Part shown: positions 15,270 through 24,209 of the stretch, piece by piece | How the letters are laid out: each line of letters begins with the position of its first letter | Numbering within the stretch: the first letter of the stretch is position 1 | Source: Rhodobacter huangdaonensis | GTDB lineage: Bacteria > Pseudomonadota > Alphaproteobacteria > Rhodobacterales > Rhodobacteraceae | Length of the DNA stretch: 64,000 nt | Direction of reading: 5' to 3' | NCBI RefSeq assembly: GCF_004022465.1 | Contig: NZ_SAVA01000002.1 | Span: 434,001-498,000, forward strand | Position numbers and translations under genes: made by a program | The notes under the pieces: generated by a model | Database searches by the model: none | What the model was told of the DNA's origin: nothing | What the model saw: the letters and a program-made list of their open reading frames with translations, nothing else

Positions 15270-16109
15270 ATGCTCCGATTCTTCCTCCCAGCCCCTCTCC
15301 TGCGCCGCGCGGCCCTCGGCCTTGCGCTTGTTCTCGCCGGGCAGGGGGCTTTTGCCGACCCCGCGCGAATCTCGCATCTGCTGCACACCGATGCGCTTTT
15401 CACCATCTTGCAGAAGGAAGGCGTCGCCTATGGCCGCGATCTTGCCGAGGAAATGACCGGCGAGGCCTCCGATCCCGGCTGGGTCGCCGAGGTCGAGGCG
15501 ATCCATGCCCCGGCACGGCTGCGGCCGGGCTATGACAAGACCTTCGCCGATGCGCTGAAGGGCGCCGATCAGGCGGCGATCGAGCATTGGCTGGCCTCAG
15601 ACACCGGCAAGCGGGTGGTCGAGCACGAGATCTCGGCGCGCGAGGCGCTGCTCGATCCCGAGGCCGAGGATGCCGCGATTGCGGCGGCCGAGACCGCGCA
15701 GGCGCGCGGTGACCATCGTTTCGCCGCCGTGCAGCGCATCATCGAGGCTGCCGGGCTGATCGAGCCGAACGTGGTCGGCGGGATGAACGCGAACCTCGCC
15801 TTCTACCGCGCCATGGCCGCGGGCGGCGCCTTCCCCTATGAGGTGACCGAAAGCGACATGCTCGCCGATGTCGCCTCGCAGGAAGAAGAGATCCGCGCGG
15901 ATGTCACCAGCTGGATCGAGGGCTATCTGTTCCTCGCCTACAGCTCGCTTTCGGCCGGCGACCTCGAACGCATCGTGCGGTTTTCCGCCTCGGCGCCGGG
16001 ACAGGCGCTGCTGCGCGCGCAATTCGAGGGATTCGATCTCGTCTACGAGGAAAGCTCTGCCGCGCTCGGGGCGGCACTTGCGCGGCGGATGACGGCGGCC
16101 GAACTCTAG
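15270..16109 (+). CDS. DUF2059-domain secreted protein
   Basis: A 279-residue exported protein. Its signal peptide is LGLALVLAGQGAFA. The body is helical with Glu/Ala-rich segments. The C-terminal part, from about residue 185 (FPYEVTESDMLADVASQEEEI) to the SLSAGDLERIVRFSASAPGQAL segment, matches the DUF2059 pattern, in which a helix with F/Y and a GxxL/F ending repeat. Function of the family is unknown. It is monocistronic, directly downstream of the tRNA-Ser. Confidence 0.7.
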   Translation: MLRFFLPAPLLRRAALGLALVLAGQGAFADPARISHLLHTDALFTILQKEGVAYGRDLAEEMTGEASDPGWVAEVEAIHAPARLRPGYDKTFADALKGADQAAIEHWLASDTGKRVVEHEISAREALLDPEAEDAAIAAAETAQARGDHRFAAVQRIIEAAGLIEPNVVGGMNANLAFYRAMAAGGAFPYEVTESDMLADVASQEEEIRADVTSWIEGYLFLAYSSLSAGDLERIVRFSASAPGQALLRAQFEGFDLVYEESSAALGAALARRMTAAEL

Positions 16110-16373
16110 GCACGGCGCGCACACGCGCTTTCAACTCGATGTGACGGCCGGGTGAACGCCGCCGCGTGCGAAACCCGCCGCGGGGGCGTTTCCGTACAAG
16201 GCACCAAGGCCTTGCGGCGGGTGGGGGAATTGGCCCCGGCTCACGCGTCGGCCGGGATTGGCCGATCGGACCGCGGCGGGGGATTGATTGTTTTCCAGGG
16301 ACTTATAGCTCGGTGGTGCGGACAGAAGACCGCAACCAGATCCACGGGGGACAGCCCCGAAAGGAGGACGAAA

Positions 16374-16967
16374 ATGAAACGCATCCTGATGGCTTCGAGC
16401 GCCTTTGCCGTGGTCGCCGGTTCCGCCTTCGCGGGTGGCTATACCGCGCCCGTGACCGAGGCCCCGGTTGTCGCGCCGGCGCCCGTCGTGACCAGCAATG
16501 TCGACTGGACCGGCTTCTACGCCGGTGGTCAGCTCGGCTATGGCAAGACCAACAGCGCTCTCGGTGTCGACGGCGCCTATGCGGGCGTGAACGCCGGCTA
16601 CATGAAGGATTTCGGCAAATACGTGCTGGGCGGCGAGCTCGCCTATTCGGGCGCAAGCATGAAGTCGGGCTCGGGGGAAACCGAGCAGAAGGTGAAGGAC
16701 TTCGCCGATCTCAAGCTGATCGCCGGCGTTCCCACCGGCAAGTGGCTGCCCTATGCCGGGCTCGGCGCTTCCCACGTCTCCGTCAAATCGGCCGGCACCG
16801 ATTATTCGGACACCGTGCCGATGGCGCTCGTGGGGGTGAAATACCAGCTCAACGACCAATGGGCGGTCGGCGGCGAGCTTGACTACCGCAAGGGCAACAA
16901 CTTCGACGGCTCCAATCAGGACCTGAACCTGACCACCGTCGGCATGACCGCGTCCTTCCGCTTCTGA
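16374..16967 (+). CDS. Outer membrane beta-barrel protein (porin-like)
   Basis: A 197-residue outer membrane protein of the OmpA-like/Omp25 eight-strand barrel class. It has a signal peptide (SSAFAVVAGSAFAGG), a short Ala/Pro/Val-rich linker (APVVAPAPVVTS), then DWTGFYAGGQLGYG, which is the hallmark first strand of alphaproteobacterial Omp25-type barrels. Alternating strands lead to a C-terminal MTASFRF ending in Phe. The ATG at 16374 follows a perfect AAGGAGG. It is monocistronic, with a terminator after it. Confidence 0.9.
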   Translation: MKRILMASSAFAVVAGSAFAGGYTAPVTEAPVVAPAPVVTSNVDWTGFYAGGQLGYGKTNSALGVDGAYAGVNAGYMKDFGKYVLGGELAYSGASMKSGSGETEQKVKDFADLKLIAGVPTGKWLPYAGLGASHVSVKSAGTDYSDTVPMALVGVKYQLNDQWAVGGELDYRKGNNFDGSNQDLNLTTVGMTASFRF

Positions 16968-16994
16968 AAACGTGCCTTCGGGCAGGATCTGAAC

Positions 16995-17034
16995 GGCCGG
17001 GCAGGGCAGGCGCCTTGCCCGGCCGCAAATTTTC
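16995..17034 (+). terminator. Hairpin terminator after the outer membrane protein gene
   Basis: GGCCGGGCA pairs with TGCCCGGCC across about a dozen bases, then GCAAATTTT. The T-run is modest. Confidence 0.6.
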
Positions 17035-17138
17035 CGGGTTTTGCCGGTTCTGGCAGGGAAGAACCGCAGATTTTCCGGACCTGAAAAATTTCCGTTGCGA
17101 AGCGATGATTTTCGCAAAACATTCGGTTTATCTGCTGA

Positions 17139-17606
17139 ATGACCGCAATGGAGCCTGCCGTGGATGAAACCGATCGCAAGATTGCCGTGCTTCTGTCCGA
17201 TGACGCCCGCGCCTCGCTGGCGCAGATCGGCGCGGTGGTGGGGCTTTCGACCTCGGCGGTGAACGACCGGCTGCGGCGGCTGATCGAGCGCGGCGTGATC
17301 CGTCGGATGAGCGCCGATATCGCACCCGAGGCGGTCGGCCTGCCGGTCACCGGTTTCGTCTGGGTGGCGCTCGCCCCGGCGGCCGACGAGGGCGCCTTTC
17401 GCGCCGCAATGGCACAGTTGCCGCGGGTCACCGCCTGCCACCACGTCACCGGGCCCTGGTCCTATCTCGTGCAGATCCGCGCGGCGAGCCTTGACGCGGT
17501 CGAGGATTTCCTCGCCGAATTGAAATCGGGCGGCTGGATCGCGCGCTCGGAAACCATGCTGGCGCTCTCGACCGTGGTCGAGCCGCCGTTCCGCTATCGG
17601 GGGTGA
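17139..17606 (+). CDS. Lrp/AsnC-family transcriptional regulator
   Basis: A 155-residue feast/famine regulator. An N-terminal winged helix (DETDRKIAVLLSDDARASLAQIG, LSTSAVNDRLRRLIERGVI) is followed by the RAM ligand-binding domain, with VTGFVWVALAP, VTACHHVTGPWSYLVQIRA and the ending LALSTVVE. Members usually sense amino acids. The stop abuts the LysE-type exporter gene, so it probably controls or is co-transcribed with that exporter. An alternative start lies at 17148. Confidence 0.9.
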   Translation: MTAMEPAVDETDRKIAVLLSDDARASLAQIGAVVGLSTSAVNDRLRRLIERGVIRRMSADIAPEAVGLPVTGFVWVALAPAADEGAFRAAMAQLPRVTACHHVTGPWSYLVQIRAASLDAVEDFLAELKSGGWIARSETMLALSTVVEPPFRYRG

Positions 17607-17608
17607 TC

Positions 17609-18220
17609 ATGCTGTTCCTGAAATCGCTGCTCGTGGGGCTCGCCATCGCCGCACCGCTCGGTCCGATCGGGGCGCTGTGCATCCAGCGCACGCTGGCGCG
17701 CGGCTTCTGGGCGGGGGCGGCAGGCGGGCTGGGCACCGCCGCGGCCGATGCCACCTATGCCGCCGCCGCCGCCGCGGGCTTTGCCGCCTTCTCGGCCTTC
17801 CTCGCGCGGATCTCGCTGCCGCTCGGGCTCGGGGGCGGCGCTTTCCTGCTCTGGCTGGCCTGGCAGGGCTGGCCGCGCGGCACCGTCACCGCCACGCCCG
17901 CCCGCGCGGCCGAGGGGCGCGGCCTCCTTGCCACTGCGGCCACCACCTGGGCGCTGACGATGACCAACCCGGCGACCATCCTCAGCTTTGCCGCGATCTT
18001 TGCAGGCCTCGGCCTTGCCGATGCCGCGGGGCCGCTTGCCGCACTCCTCGTCGTCACCGGCATCTTCGCGGGCTCGATGCTGTGGTGGGTGTTCCTCTCG
18101 GGCACCGTCGCGGCGCTGCACCATCGCCTGCCCGCCGCCTTCGCCACCTGGACGGCGCGGCTCTCCAGCCTGATGATGGCGGGCTTCGGTCTCTGGGCCC
18201 TCGCCAGTGCCCTGACCTGA
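17609..18220 (+). CDS. LysE/RhtB-family amino acid exporter
   Basis: A 203-residue inner-membrane exporter with the family hallmark AAPLGPIGALCIQRTLARGFWAG at the N-terminus and about six transmembrane segments. The typical MTNPATILSFAAIFAGLG sits in the second half. It probably exports amino acids or related metabolites; the substrate is not determinable here. The ATG at 17609 is 3 nt after the regulator stop; an in-frame GTG at 17603 overlaps that stop and is an alternative. Confidence 0.85.
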   Translation: MLFLKSLLVGLAIAAPLGPIGALCIQRTLARGFWAGAAGGLGTAAADATYAAAAAAGFAAFSAFLARISLPLGLGGGAFLLWLAWQGWPRGTVTATPARAAEGRGLLATAATTWALTMTNPATILSFAAIFAGLGLADAAGPLAALLVVTGIFAGSMLWWVFLSGTVAALHHRLPAAFATWTARLSSLMMAGFGLWALASALT

Positions 18221-18233
18221 CCCGGCCCCGTTC

Positions 18234-18292
18234 TTCCTGGCCGAAATACCTCGGGGGTGAGCGGCGAAGCCGCGAGGGGGCAGCGCCCCCTC
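18234..18292 (+). repeat. Dispersed intergenic repeat, copy 1
   Basis: The unit consists of CTGGCCGAAATACCTCGGGGG, then TGAGCGGC-AAGCCGC and GAGGGGGCAGCGCCCCCTC, the last part being a hairpin. It lies between two convergent genes. The same unit is found inverted at 27377-27438 and as a diverged version at 27448-27514. It may serve as a bidirectional terminator or be a small mobile repeat of this genome. Confidence 0.7.
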
Positions 18293-18301
18293 ACCGTCCT
18301 C

Positions 18302-19474
18302 TCAGCCCGCCAGCGCCTCGGCAAAGGCGCGCAGCCGGATCAGCGCCGCCTCGAGCGCGCCATCCTCGAGCGTCAGCGCGATCCGCAGATGCCCCGCCGC
18401 CGGTGCGCCGAAACTCTCGCCCGGCATCACCGCGATCTTCTCCTCGTCGAGAAGCCGTGCGGCGAATTCCTCGCCCGAGAGCCCGGTGCGGCGGATGTCG
18501 AGCATCGCATACATCGCGCCGGCCGGATGGGTCAGCCCGACGACCGGGCTGTCCGCCATCACGTCGCGCACGATGTCGCGCCGCCGGCCGAAGGGCGCGG
18601 CCACCGCCGCCTCGAAACCCGCGCCCCGGCGCAGCGCGAAGAGCGCCGCATCCTGGATGAAGCCCGGCACGCCATAGGTGGTGTTGATCGCAAGCTCGTG
18701 GGCGGCGTCGATCACCGCCTCGGGCGCCACCATCCAGCCGATCCGCGAGCCGGTCATCGCATGGCTTTTCGACAGCGAGCCCAGCACCACCGTGCGCTCG
18801 GCCATGCCCGGCAGGCTGCGCGGGCTGATCGCCGGGCCTTCCCAGACCTGGGTCTCGTAGACCTCGTCCGAGATCAGCCACAGGTCCGCCTCGGTGCAGG
18901 CCCCGGCGATGCCGGCGATCGTCTCGGGGGTATAGATCACCCCGGTCGGGTTGTTCGGCGAATTGATCAGCAGCGTGCGCGCGCCGGGGCTGGCCGCGAG
19001 GATGTCGGCCTTGGCCGGCTGGAACCCGGCCTCGGCCCGCGCCTCGACCGCCCGCGCCTCGGCGCCGCTGGCGCGGATCGTGCCGGTATAGGTCGGGTAG
19101 AACGGCGAGATGTAGAGCCCGGCGCACTGCGGGTCGAGCAGCACCTGATGCGCGGTGTAAAGCGCGGCCTGACCGCCCGGGGTGACGAGCACGTTCTCGG
19201 CCCGGGTCTCGACCCCGGTGCGGGCGGTGACGCGGGCGGCGATCTCGGCGCGCAGGGCGGGGATGCCGGGGATGTCGGTATAGCCGGTGTGGCCGTTCGC
19301 CGCCGATTGCGCCATCGCGGCGAGGATCGCCGGATCGGTCTTCACGTCGGGCTCGCCGATCGTCAGCATCACCACCTTCTCGCCCGCCGCGATCATCGCC
19401 CGCGCGCGATAGAGAATGCCCCAGCCATTGCCGCCGGTGCCGCGCATATGCGCGACGCGTGCTGCCAGTTCCAT
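18302..19474 (-). CDS. PLP-dependent class I/II aminotransferase
   Basis: A 390-residue fold-type I aminotransferase with the aspartate-aminotransferase layout: LTIGEPDVKTD near the N-terminus, TPGGQAAL (cofactor phosphate), NSPNNPTGVIY, the ISDEVYE aspartate, and GSLSKSHAMTGSRIGW with the PLP-binding lysine. The Arg binding the substrate carboxylate is in GHLRIAL. The substrate cannot be read from sequence. The ATG at 19474 follows AAGGAAGACAGG. It is 14 nt downstream of the tetR gene and probably in one operon with ppk2 and tetR. Confidence 0.88.
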   Translation of the reverse strand: MELAARVAHMRGTGGNGWGILYRARAMIAAGEKVVMLTIGEPDVKTDPAILAAMAQSAANGHTGYTDIPGIPALRAEIAARVTARTGVETRAENVLVTPGGQAALYTAHQVLLDPQCAGLYISPFYPTYTGTIRASGAEARAVEARAEAGFQPAKADILAASPGARTLLINSPNNPTGVIYTPETIAGIAGACTEADLWLISDEVYETQVWEGPAISPRSLPGMAERTVVLGSLSKSHAMTGSRIGWMVAPEAVIDAAHELAINTTYGVPGFIQDAALFALRRGAGFEAAVAAPFGRRRDIVRDVMADSPVVGLTHPAGAMYAMLDIRRTGLSGEEFAARLLDEEKIAVMPGESFGAPAAGHLRIALTLEDGALEAALIRLRAFAEALAG

Positions 19475-19488
19475 TGTCCTGTCTTCCT

Positions 19489-20106
19489 TCAATTGTCCGG
19501 GGGCAGGATGCCCAGCCCCCGCAGATAGATGCCGATGCCGCTTTCCAGCAGGTCCTCGGGCGCCCAGGGCCCGGCGCTGCCGGGGGCGGCGCGGGCGAAA
19601 AGCTCGACCACGCCATGGCTCATCGCGCGCACATGGGCGGCGACCATGCTGGCGGGGGGGCGGCGGGCGGCGGGCAGGGAGGAGAGCAGCACCTCGGTGG
19701 CGCGCAGCATCACCGCCTCGGCCCGTGCCGCCCCGGCCGCAAGCTCGGGCGAGCGGTTCGGCGCGATGCCGCTTTCGAACATCGCCACGTAATGGCCCGG
19801 GAAGCGGCGGGCGAAGGCGAGATAGGCCCGCCCGGTCGCACCGAAGGCCGCAAGCGGCGCCGGCGCGCCGCCGTTCCAGGCGTGCTCCATCACGTCGGCG
19901 AAGATCGCATAGCCCTGCCGCGCGCATTCGGCGATCAGGTCCTCGCGCCCGGCGAAATGGCGATAGACCGCGGCCGGCGTCACGCCGGCGCGCTTCGCTG
20001 CCTCCGACAGCGTGAAGCCGCCCGGGCCCTGCGCCTGGATCAGCTCGAGCGCGGCCTCGACCAGCGCCTGGCGCAGGTTGCCGTGATGGTAGCCCTGCTT
20101 AGCCAT
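19489..20106 (-). CDS. TetR/AcrR-family transcriptional regulator
   Basis: A 205-residue repressor. The N-terminal helix-turn-helix is complete (RQALVEAALELIQAQGPGGFTLSEAAKRAGVTPAAVYRHF). The C-terminal ligand domain carries a WHG-type pattern (RAYLAFARRFPGHYVAMFE). The start overlaps the end of ppk2 by 8 nt and the stop is 14 nt before the aminotransferase, so it is embedded in a minus-strand operon. Its ligand is unknown. Confidence 0.9.
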   Translation of the reverse strand: MAKQGYHHGNLRQALVEAALELIQAQGPGGFTLSEAAKRAGVTPAAVYRHFAGREDLIAECARQGYAIFADVMEHAWNGGAPAPLAAFGATGRAYLAFARRFPGHYVAMFESGIAPNRSPELAAGAARAEAVMLRATEVLLSSLPAARRPPASMVAAHVRAMSHGVVELFARAAPGSAGPWAPEDLLESGIGIYLRGLGILPPDN

Positions 20107-21037
20107 TCAGGATGTCGAGACCGCCACAGATCCTGCCGTCGATCTCGCCGATCGCCTTGCGGTCCTTGCGCGCGAACTCGACCGCGCCGAGCACGGTCTG
20201 GATCGCGGCGATGCGGGCGCGCATCTTGTCGTCCGAGCGGATCACCGTCCAGGGCGCCGAGACGGTGTGCGAGCGTTCGAGGGTTTCCCTGATCGCCGCG
20301 GTGTAGTCGTCCCATTTCTTCAGCCCCTCGACGTCGACCCAGCTCAGCTTCCACTGCTTGAGTGGGTCCTTCTCGCGGTCGAGAAAGCGCTTGAGCTGCT
20401 CGGCGCGGTCGACCGAGAGCCAGATCTTCACGAGGATCACCTCCTCGTCGACCAGCATCTTCTCGAAATCGGGAAGCTGGGTGAAGAAGCGTTCGCGCTG
20501 CGCGTCGGTGCAGAAGCCGAAGACCTTCTCGACCACGCCGCGGTTGTACCACGAGCGGTCGAAGATCGCGATCTCGCCGGCCGCCGGCAGCCAGTCGACG
20601 TAGCGCTGGAAATACCATTGCGTCGCCTCGCGCTCGTTCGCCTTGGGCAGGGCGACGACATAGGCCGAGCGCGGGTTCAGGTTCTCGCGCAGCCGGTCGA
20701 TGGTGCCGCCCTTGCCGGCGGCGTCGCGGCCCTCGAACAGCACCACAAGCCGTCGCCCGGTGGCCTTCAGATCCCACAGCATCTTCACCAGCTCGATCTG
20801 AAGCGCCGCCATCTGCGCCTCGCAATCCTTCTTCTTCATCTCCTCGCGGTAGGGGTAGGACTTCGACAGGATCTCGTCCTTGTCGGCGGTCTCGATCGCC
20901 TTGCGCACCGCCTCGGGCGCCTCGGTCTTCAGGTATTTGGTGATATCGCCGACGAAGGGGATGCCCTCGCCCTTCGCCGTCGCGGCCACCGCCTTGGGCA
21001 GGGCGACCTTGTCGTCGGGTTTCTTGTCCTTGCCCAT
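20099..21037 (-). CDS. ppk2: Polyphosphate kinase 2
   Basis: A 312-residue PPK2-family enzyme that transfers phosphate between polyphosphate and nucleotides. The Walker A motif is FEGRDAAGKGGTIDRL, Walker B FDRSWYNRGVVE, and the lid/Arg region LDREKDPLKQWKLS, with SDDKMRARI near the end. Length and motifs suit the one-domain class I type. The N-terminus is extended and Lys-rich (MGKDKKPDDKVALPK). The ATG at 21037 sits behind GGGAGG and replaces a weaker upstream start. Confidence 0.93.
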   Translation of the reverse strand: MGKDKKPDDKVALPKAVAATAKGEGIPFVGDITKYLKTEAPEAVRKAIETADKDEILSKSYPYREEMKKKDCEAQMAALQIELVKMLWDLKATGRRLVVLFEGRDAAGKGGTIDRLRENLNPRSAYVVALPKANEREATQWYFQRYVDWLPAAGEIAIFDRSWYNRGVVEKVFGFCTDAQRERFFTQLPDFEKMLVDEEVILVKIWLSVDRAEQLKRFLDREKDPLKQWKLSWVDVEGLKKWDDYTAAIRETLERSHTVSAPWTVIRSDDKMRARIAAIQTVLGAVEFARKDRKAIGEIDGRICGGLDILNG

Positions 21038-21125
21038 GGTGCCCTCCCGCGGTGATGTGAACATGCATCACTATAGGCCGCGGGCGGGCGGCCGCAAGCC
21101 GGGCGCCCCGCGCCCGGCCGGGGGC

Positions 21126-22046
21126 TCAGCAGCCGATCTTCGCCAGATCGTAGGGCGTGTCCTGATAGATCTGGTTGATCCAGTTGCCGTAAAGCAGATG
21201 CGCATGGCTGCGCCAGCGGTTCAGCGGCATCTGCGTCGGGTCGTCGTCGGGGTAGTAGTTCCTCGGCACGTTGATCGCCTTGCCGGCCTCGACGTCGCGG
21301 TCATATTCTTCCTTCAGCGTGCCGCTGTCATATTCGAAGTGGTTGAAGATGTAGAGCGCACGATGCGCGCCATCCTCGACCAGACAGGGGCCGGTCTCGT
21401 CCGAGGCGATCAGCGTGGTCAGCCCGGCCGCGTCGATCTCGTCCTGATGCATCTCGGTCCAGCGGCTGACGGGCACAAGGACGTCGTCCGAGAAGCCGCG
21501 CAGATAGGGCGAGGTCGGCGCGAGGTTGCGGTGGCGGAAGCAGCCGAAGGCCTTGTGGGCAAGGGCGTGCTTCTGGATGCCGTGGAAATGATAGGCCATC
21601 GCCATGCCGCCCCAGCACACGCCGAAGGTCGAGAAGACATGGCTCTGCGTCCAGTCGAAGATCCGGCTGATCTCGTCCCAGTAGGTCACCTCCTCGAACG
21701 GGATCTTCTCGATCGGGGCGCCGGTGATGATCAGCCCGTCGAATTTCTCGCCGGTCGCCTCGACCTCCTCGAACGAGCGATAGAAGGTCTCCATATGCTC
21801 GGCCGCGGTGTTCTTCGTCTGATGCGAGGTGATCCGGATCAGCTGAAAGTCGATCTGGATCGGCGTCGCGCCGATCAGCCGGGCGAACTGGTTCTCGGTC
21901 TGGATCTTCTTCGGCATCAGGTTCAGCAGGCCGATGCGCAAGGGCCGGATTTCCTGTCGCGCCGCGCGTTCGGGCGTCATCACCATCACGCCTTCCCGCG
22001 ACAGGATCTCGAATGCGGGGAGGGTTTCGGGAAGGGTGACAGGCAT
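21126..22046 (-). CDS. metAA: Homoserine O-acetyltransferase (MetA family)
   Basis: A 306-residue MetA-fold enzyme of methionine synthesis. The active site includes the Cys in FGVCWGGMA, the His in YIFNHFEYD, and the downstream Glu of that motif. The acyl-donor selector sits in ITGAPIEKIPFEEV: a Glu after API, which in the structurally studied family members means acetyl-CoA rather than succinyl-CoA use (Gly in E. coli MetA). It therefore should make O-acetylhomoserine despite the historical succinyltransferase name. No SAM-II riboswitch signature was found in the short 5' leader behind the upstream ATPase gene. Confidence 0.93.
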   Translation of the reverse strand: MPVTLPETLPAFEILSREGVMVMTPERAARQEIRPLRIGLLNLMPKKIQTENQFARLIGATPIQIDFQLIRITSHQTKNTAAEHMETFYRSFEEVEATGEKFDGLIITGAPIEKIPFEEVTYWDEISRIFDWTQSHVFSTFGVCWGGMAMAYHFHGIQKHALAHKAFGCFRHRNLAPTSPYLRGFSDDVLVPVSRWTEMHQDEIDAAGLTTLIASDETGPCLVEDGAHRALYIFNHFEYDSGTLKEEYDRDVEAGKAINVPRNYYPDDDPTQMPLNRWRSHAHLLYGNWINQIYQDTPYDLAKIGC

Positions 22047-22101
22047 GATGTTTCCGATACTTGCAGTGAGATCTTGAAGTGATGCTTGAACTGGTCCGGG
22101 G

Positions 22102-22962
22102 TCAGGCGGGAAGGGTTTCTGCGATCAGGGATATAAAATCCTTCTCGTCGCGGACAAGGGCGACCTGCTCGGCGGTGACGGTCACGCCCCAGTTCCGCGC
22201 CATCGCCGCATAGCGCGGCTGGCGGTGATCGAGCGCCTGCCGGTAGGTCCAGCGCACGAAATCGTCGGGGTCGACCTCGTCCTCGCGCAGGCCGCGCTCG
22301 ACGCGGTACTGCACCCATTTGCGGTCGAGGAAGTCGGGCGAGTAATACATCGGCTTCGGCGCGCGGTCGAAGCGGCGCACGAGCTCGTCGGTATGCGCCG
22401 CCGAGCCCTCGATCCAGACCATCAGCAGGTTCTTCGACAGCGCGGTGAGGATCGGGTCGGCCGGGTCGGCGGGGTCCACCACCTCGCAGATCGAGCCCCC
22501 CGAGTCGCAGACGAAATTCGGGATCCGGTAGATCTCCTCGGCGCGGCGGATGAAATAGGGGGTGTCGAGCAGCGCCGCCTGTTCGGCCAGCCGGTGCTGG
22601 GTCTGGCGCCGCTCATATTCCTCGAGCTCGAGCCCGCCGCGGGCGGCCGAGCCGGGCTTGCCGAGATAGGTGGAGAGCGGCGCGAGATTGTCGAAGGTGA
22701 TGTTCGAGGCGATATAGACCGAATCCGACAGCAGCAGTTCGGCGAGGAAGGGGTTCTTCATCGCCTCGCGCTTGAAGTTGTCGGCGATGTATTCGCCCAT
22801 GTAGCGCGTGCCGATGCGGTAATCGACCGAGTAGTGGAACCAGCCCGACCCCGCGCCGCGCAGCATTGACGCCAGATAGGTCTTGCCCAGCCCCGACATG
22901 CCGAACAGAAGCACCCGCTTGCGCGCGCTCGCCAGCCAGTCCGCCCGATTGCGATAGATCAT
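22102..22962 (-). CDS. P-loop ATPase of unknown function
   Basis: A 286-residue cytosolic protein with an N-terminal Walker A (LLFGMSGLGKTYLAS) and a conserved segment FHYSVDYRIGTRYMGEYIADNFKRE. A Walker-B-like strand, PNFVCDSGGSICEVVD, lies at about 140-155, and a C-terminal helical region carries WVQYRVERGLREDEVDPDDF. It looks like a kinase/ATPase fold conserved in Rhodobacterales but I know no function. It is 55 nt upstream of metAA on the same strand and may be co-transcribed. Confidence 0.75.
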   Translation of the reverse strand: MIYRNRADWLASARKRVLLFGMSGLGKTYLASMLRGAGSGWFHYSVDYRIGTRYMGEYIADNFKREAMKNPFLAELLLSDSVYIASNITFDNLAPLSTYLGKPGSAARGGLELEEYERRQTQHRLAEQAALLDTPYFIRRAEEIYRIPNFVCDSGGSICEVVDPADPADPILTALSKNLLMVWIEGSAAHTDELVRRFDRAPKPMYYSPDFLDRKWVQYRVERGLREDEVDPDDFVRWTYRQALDHRQPRYAAMARNWGVTVTAEQVALVRDEKDFISLIAETLPA

Positions 22963-23031
22963 CCGAACCCCCGTGTTTCGCCCCGTTTAGCGCGCGCGGC
23001 GGGCGCCGTCACGGGGTTTCGGGCAAAGGCG

Positions 23032-23055
23032 AAGGCCCCGCCGGGGCGGGGCCTT
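23032..23055 (-). terminator. Palindromic hairpin after the FadL-like gene
   Basis: AAGGCCCCGC pairs with GCGGGGCCTT in a near-perfect palindrome 45 nt after the stop of the porin-like gene. Only short T stretches follow, so it may act as a bidirectional terminator. Confidence 0.6.
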
Positions 23056-23099
23056 GCCGGTTTCGTGCCGGTCCTTGCGGATCTGCCAGCCGTCGTGGA

Positions 23100-24209
23100 T
23101 CAGAAGGTGATGCCGACGCGGACGCCGGCGGCGACGGCATGGTTGTCGGTGAAGTTCGCGCGGGCCGTGTCGCGGGTCTGGGCATCGGCATCGCCGAGCC
23201 ACAGATAGCGCACCGCACCGGTGACCTTGACGTTCTCGTGGGTGTAGACCGCAGCCAGGCCGATGCCCTTGTAACCGCGCGTCGGCGCGAGCGGCGAGAC
23301 GAGCTTGTTGTCACCGCCACCGCCCTCGTACATCAGGAAGGCCGAGCCGGACCAGGCATCGGTGAACTTGTGCCCGACGCCGAGCGTGTAGCTGGTCGAG
23401 TTGTTCAGGTTGACGAGGCCACCGCCGGTGGTGGCGGTGAACCAGGCCGGGTCGATCTGGAACTGGCTCCAGTGCACCCAGCGGACCGAGCCGAAGACCA
23501 GCCAGTCGGGCGCGACGCCGGTCTGGAAGTCGAGCGTCACCGCCTCGGGCGTGTCGACTTCGGTCGTGCCGGCGGCAACGGTGGTGGTGCCCATCCTCTC
23601 GGTGGTGTCGAACTTGTGGGTCACCTTCGACTGGTAGGTCAGGGCGACGCGCAGCGCGATTTCCGGCTTCTCATAGGCGGCGCCGAGCGAATAGCCCGCG
23701 GCCCAGTCGTTCGAGAAGCGGGCGCTGTAGCCAGAGATCGCGCCATAGGCGAGCCCGTTCAGCTTGATCACGGCCGAGGCGTCGGACAGCCGCACGCCGC
23801 CATGCACCGACCAGTTGTCATCGAACTTGTAGCGCATCAGCGCGGTGTAGCCCTCGGACTGCACGTTCACGTTGGTGCCGGCGAATTCAAGGGCGCCGCT
23901 GGTCGGATATTCGATGTTCGCGCCATAGAAATGGTCGTACATCAGCGCCATCGACAGCTTGTCGTTGAACTCATGCTTGTAGGCAAAGCCGGGCAGGTAG
24001 TGGTTGCGCGCCACGCCGCCGGTGTCCTGACCGGTGATCACCCCCACGCCATCCACCGACGGACGGATCCGGCCATAGGACAGTTCGACGTAATTCTTGC
24101 CTTTCTCGAACAGCACGCCGACCGACTGCGTGGACCGTTCGATCCCGCCGGCGGACACCGCTCCCGCGCTGAGGGCGAGCAGGCTTGCCCCCATAAGAAT
24201 GTGTTTCAT
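23100..24209 (-). CDS. OmpP1/FadL-family outer membrane protein
   Basis: A 369-residue outer membrane channel of the FadL type, which carries hydrophobic compounds across the outer membrane. It has a signal peptide (GASLLALSAGAVSAGG) and then GGIERSTQSVGVLFEKGKNYVELSYG, typical of the family start. The LPGFAYKHEFNDKLSMALMYDHFYGANIEYP region and repeated amphipathic strands follow to a terminal VRVGITF. It is a little shorter than E. coli FadL. The natural substrate is unknown. Confidence 0.85.
   Translation of the reverse strand: MKHILMGASLLALSAGAVSAGGIERSTQSVGVLFEKGKNYVELSYGRIRPSVDGVGVITGQDTGGVARNHYLPGFAYKHEFNDKLSMALMYDHFYGANIEYPTSGALEFAGTNVNVQSEGYTALMRYKFDDNWSVHGGVRLSDASAVIKLNGLAYGAISGYSARFSNDWAAGYSLGAAYEKPEIALRVALTYQSKVTHKFDTTERMGTTTVAAGTTEVDTPEAVTLDFQTGVAPDWLVFGSVRWVHWSQFQIDPAWFTATTGGGLVNLNNSTSYTLGVGHKFTDAWSGSAFLMYEGGGGDNKLVSPLAPTRGYKGIGLAAVYTHENVKVTGAVRYLWLGDADAQTRDTARANFTDNHAVAAGVRVGITF

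Noticed and set aside
21065..22101. SAM-II riboswitch upstream of metAA
   Set aside because: The short leader of metAA was read for the conserved SAM-II pseudoknot words. They are absent and the upstream gene ends only 55 nt away.
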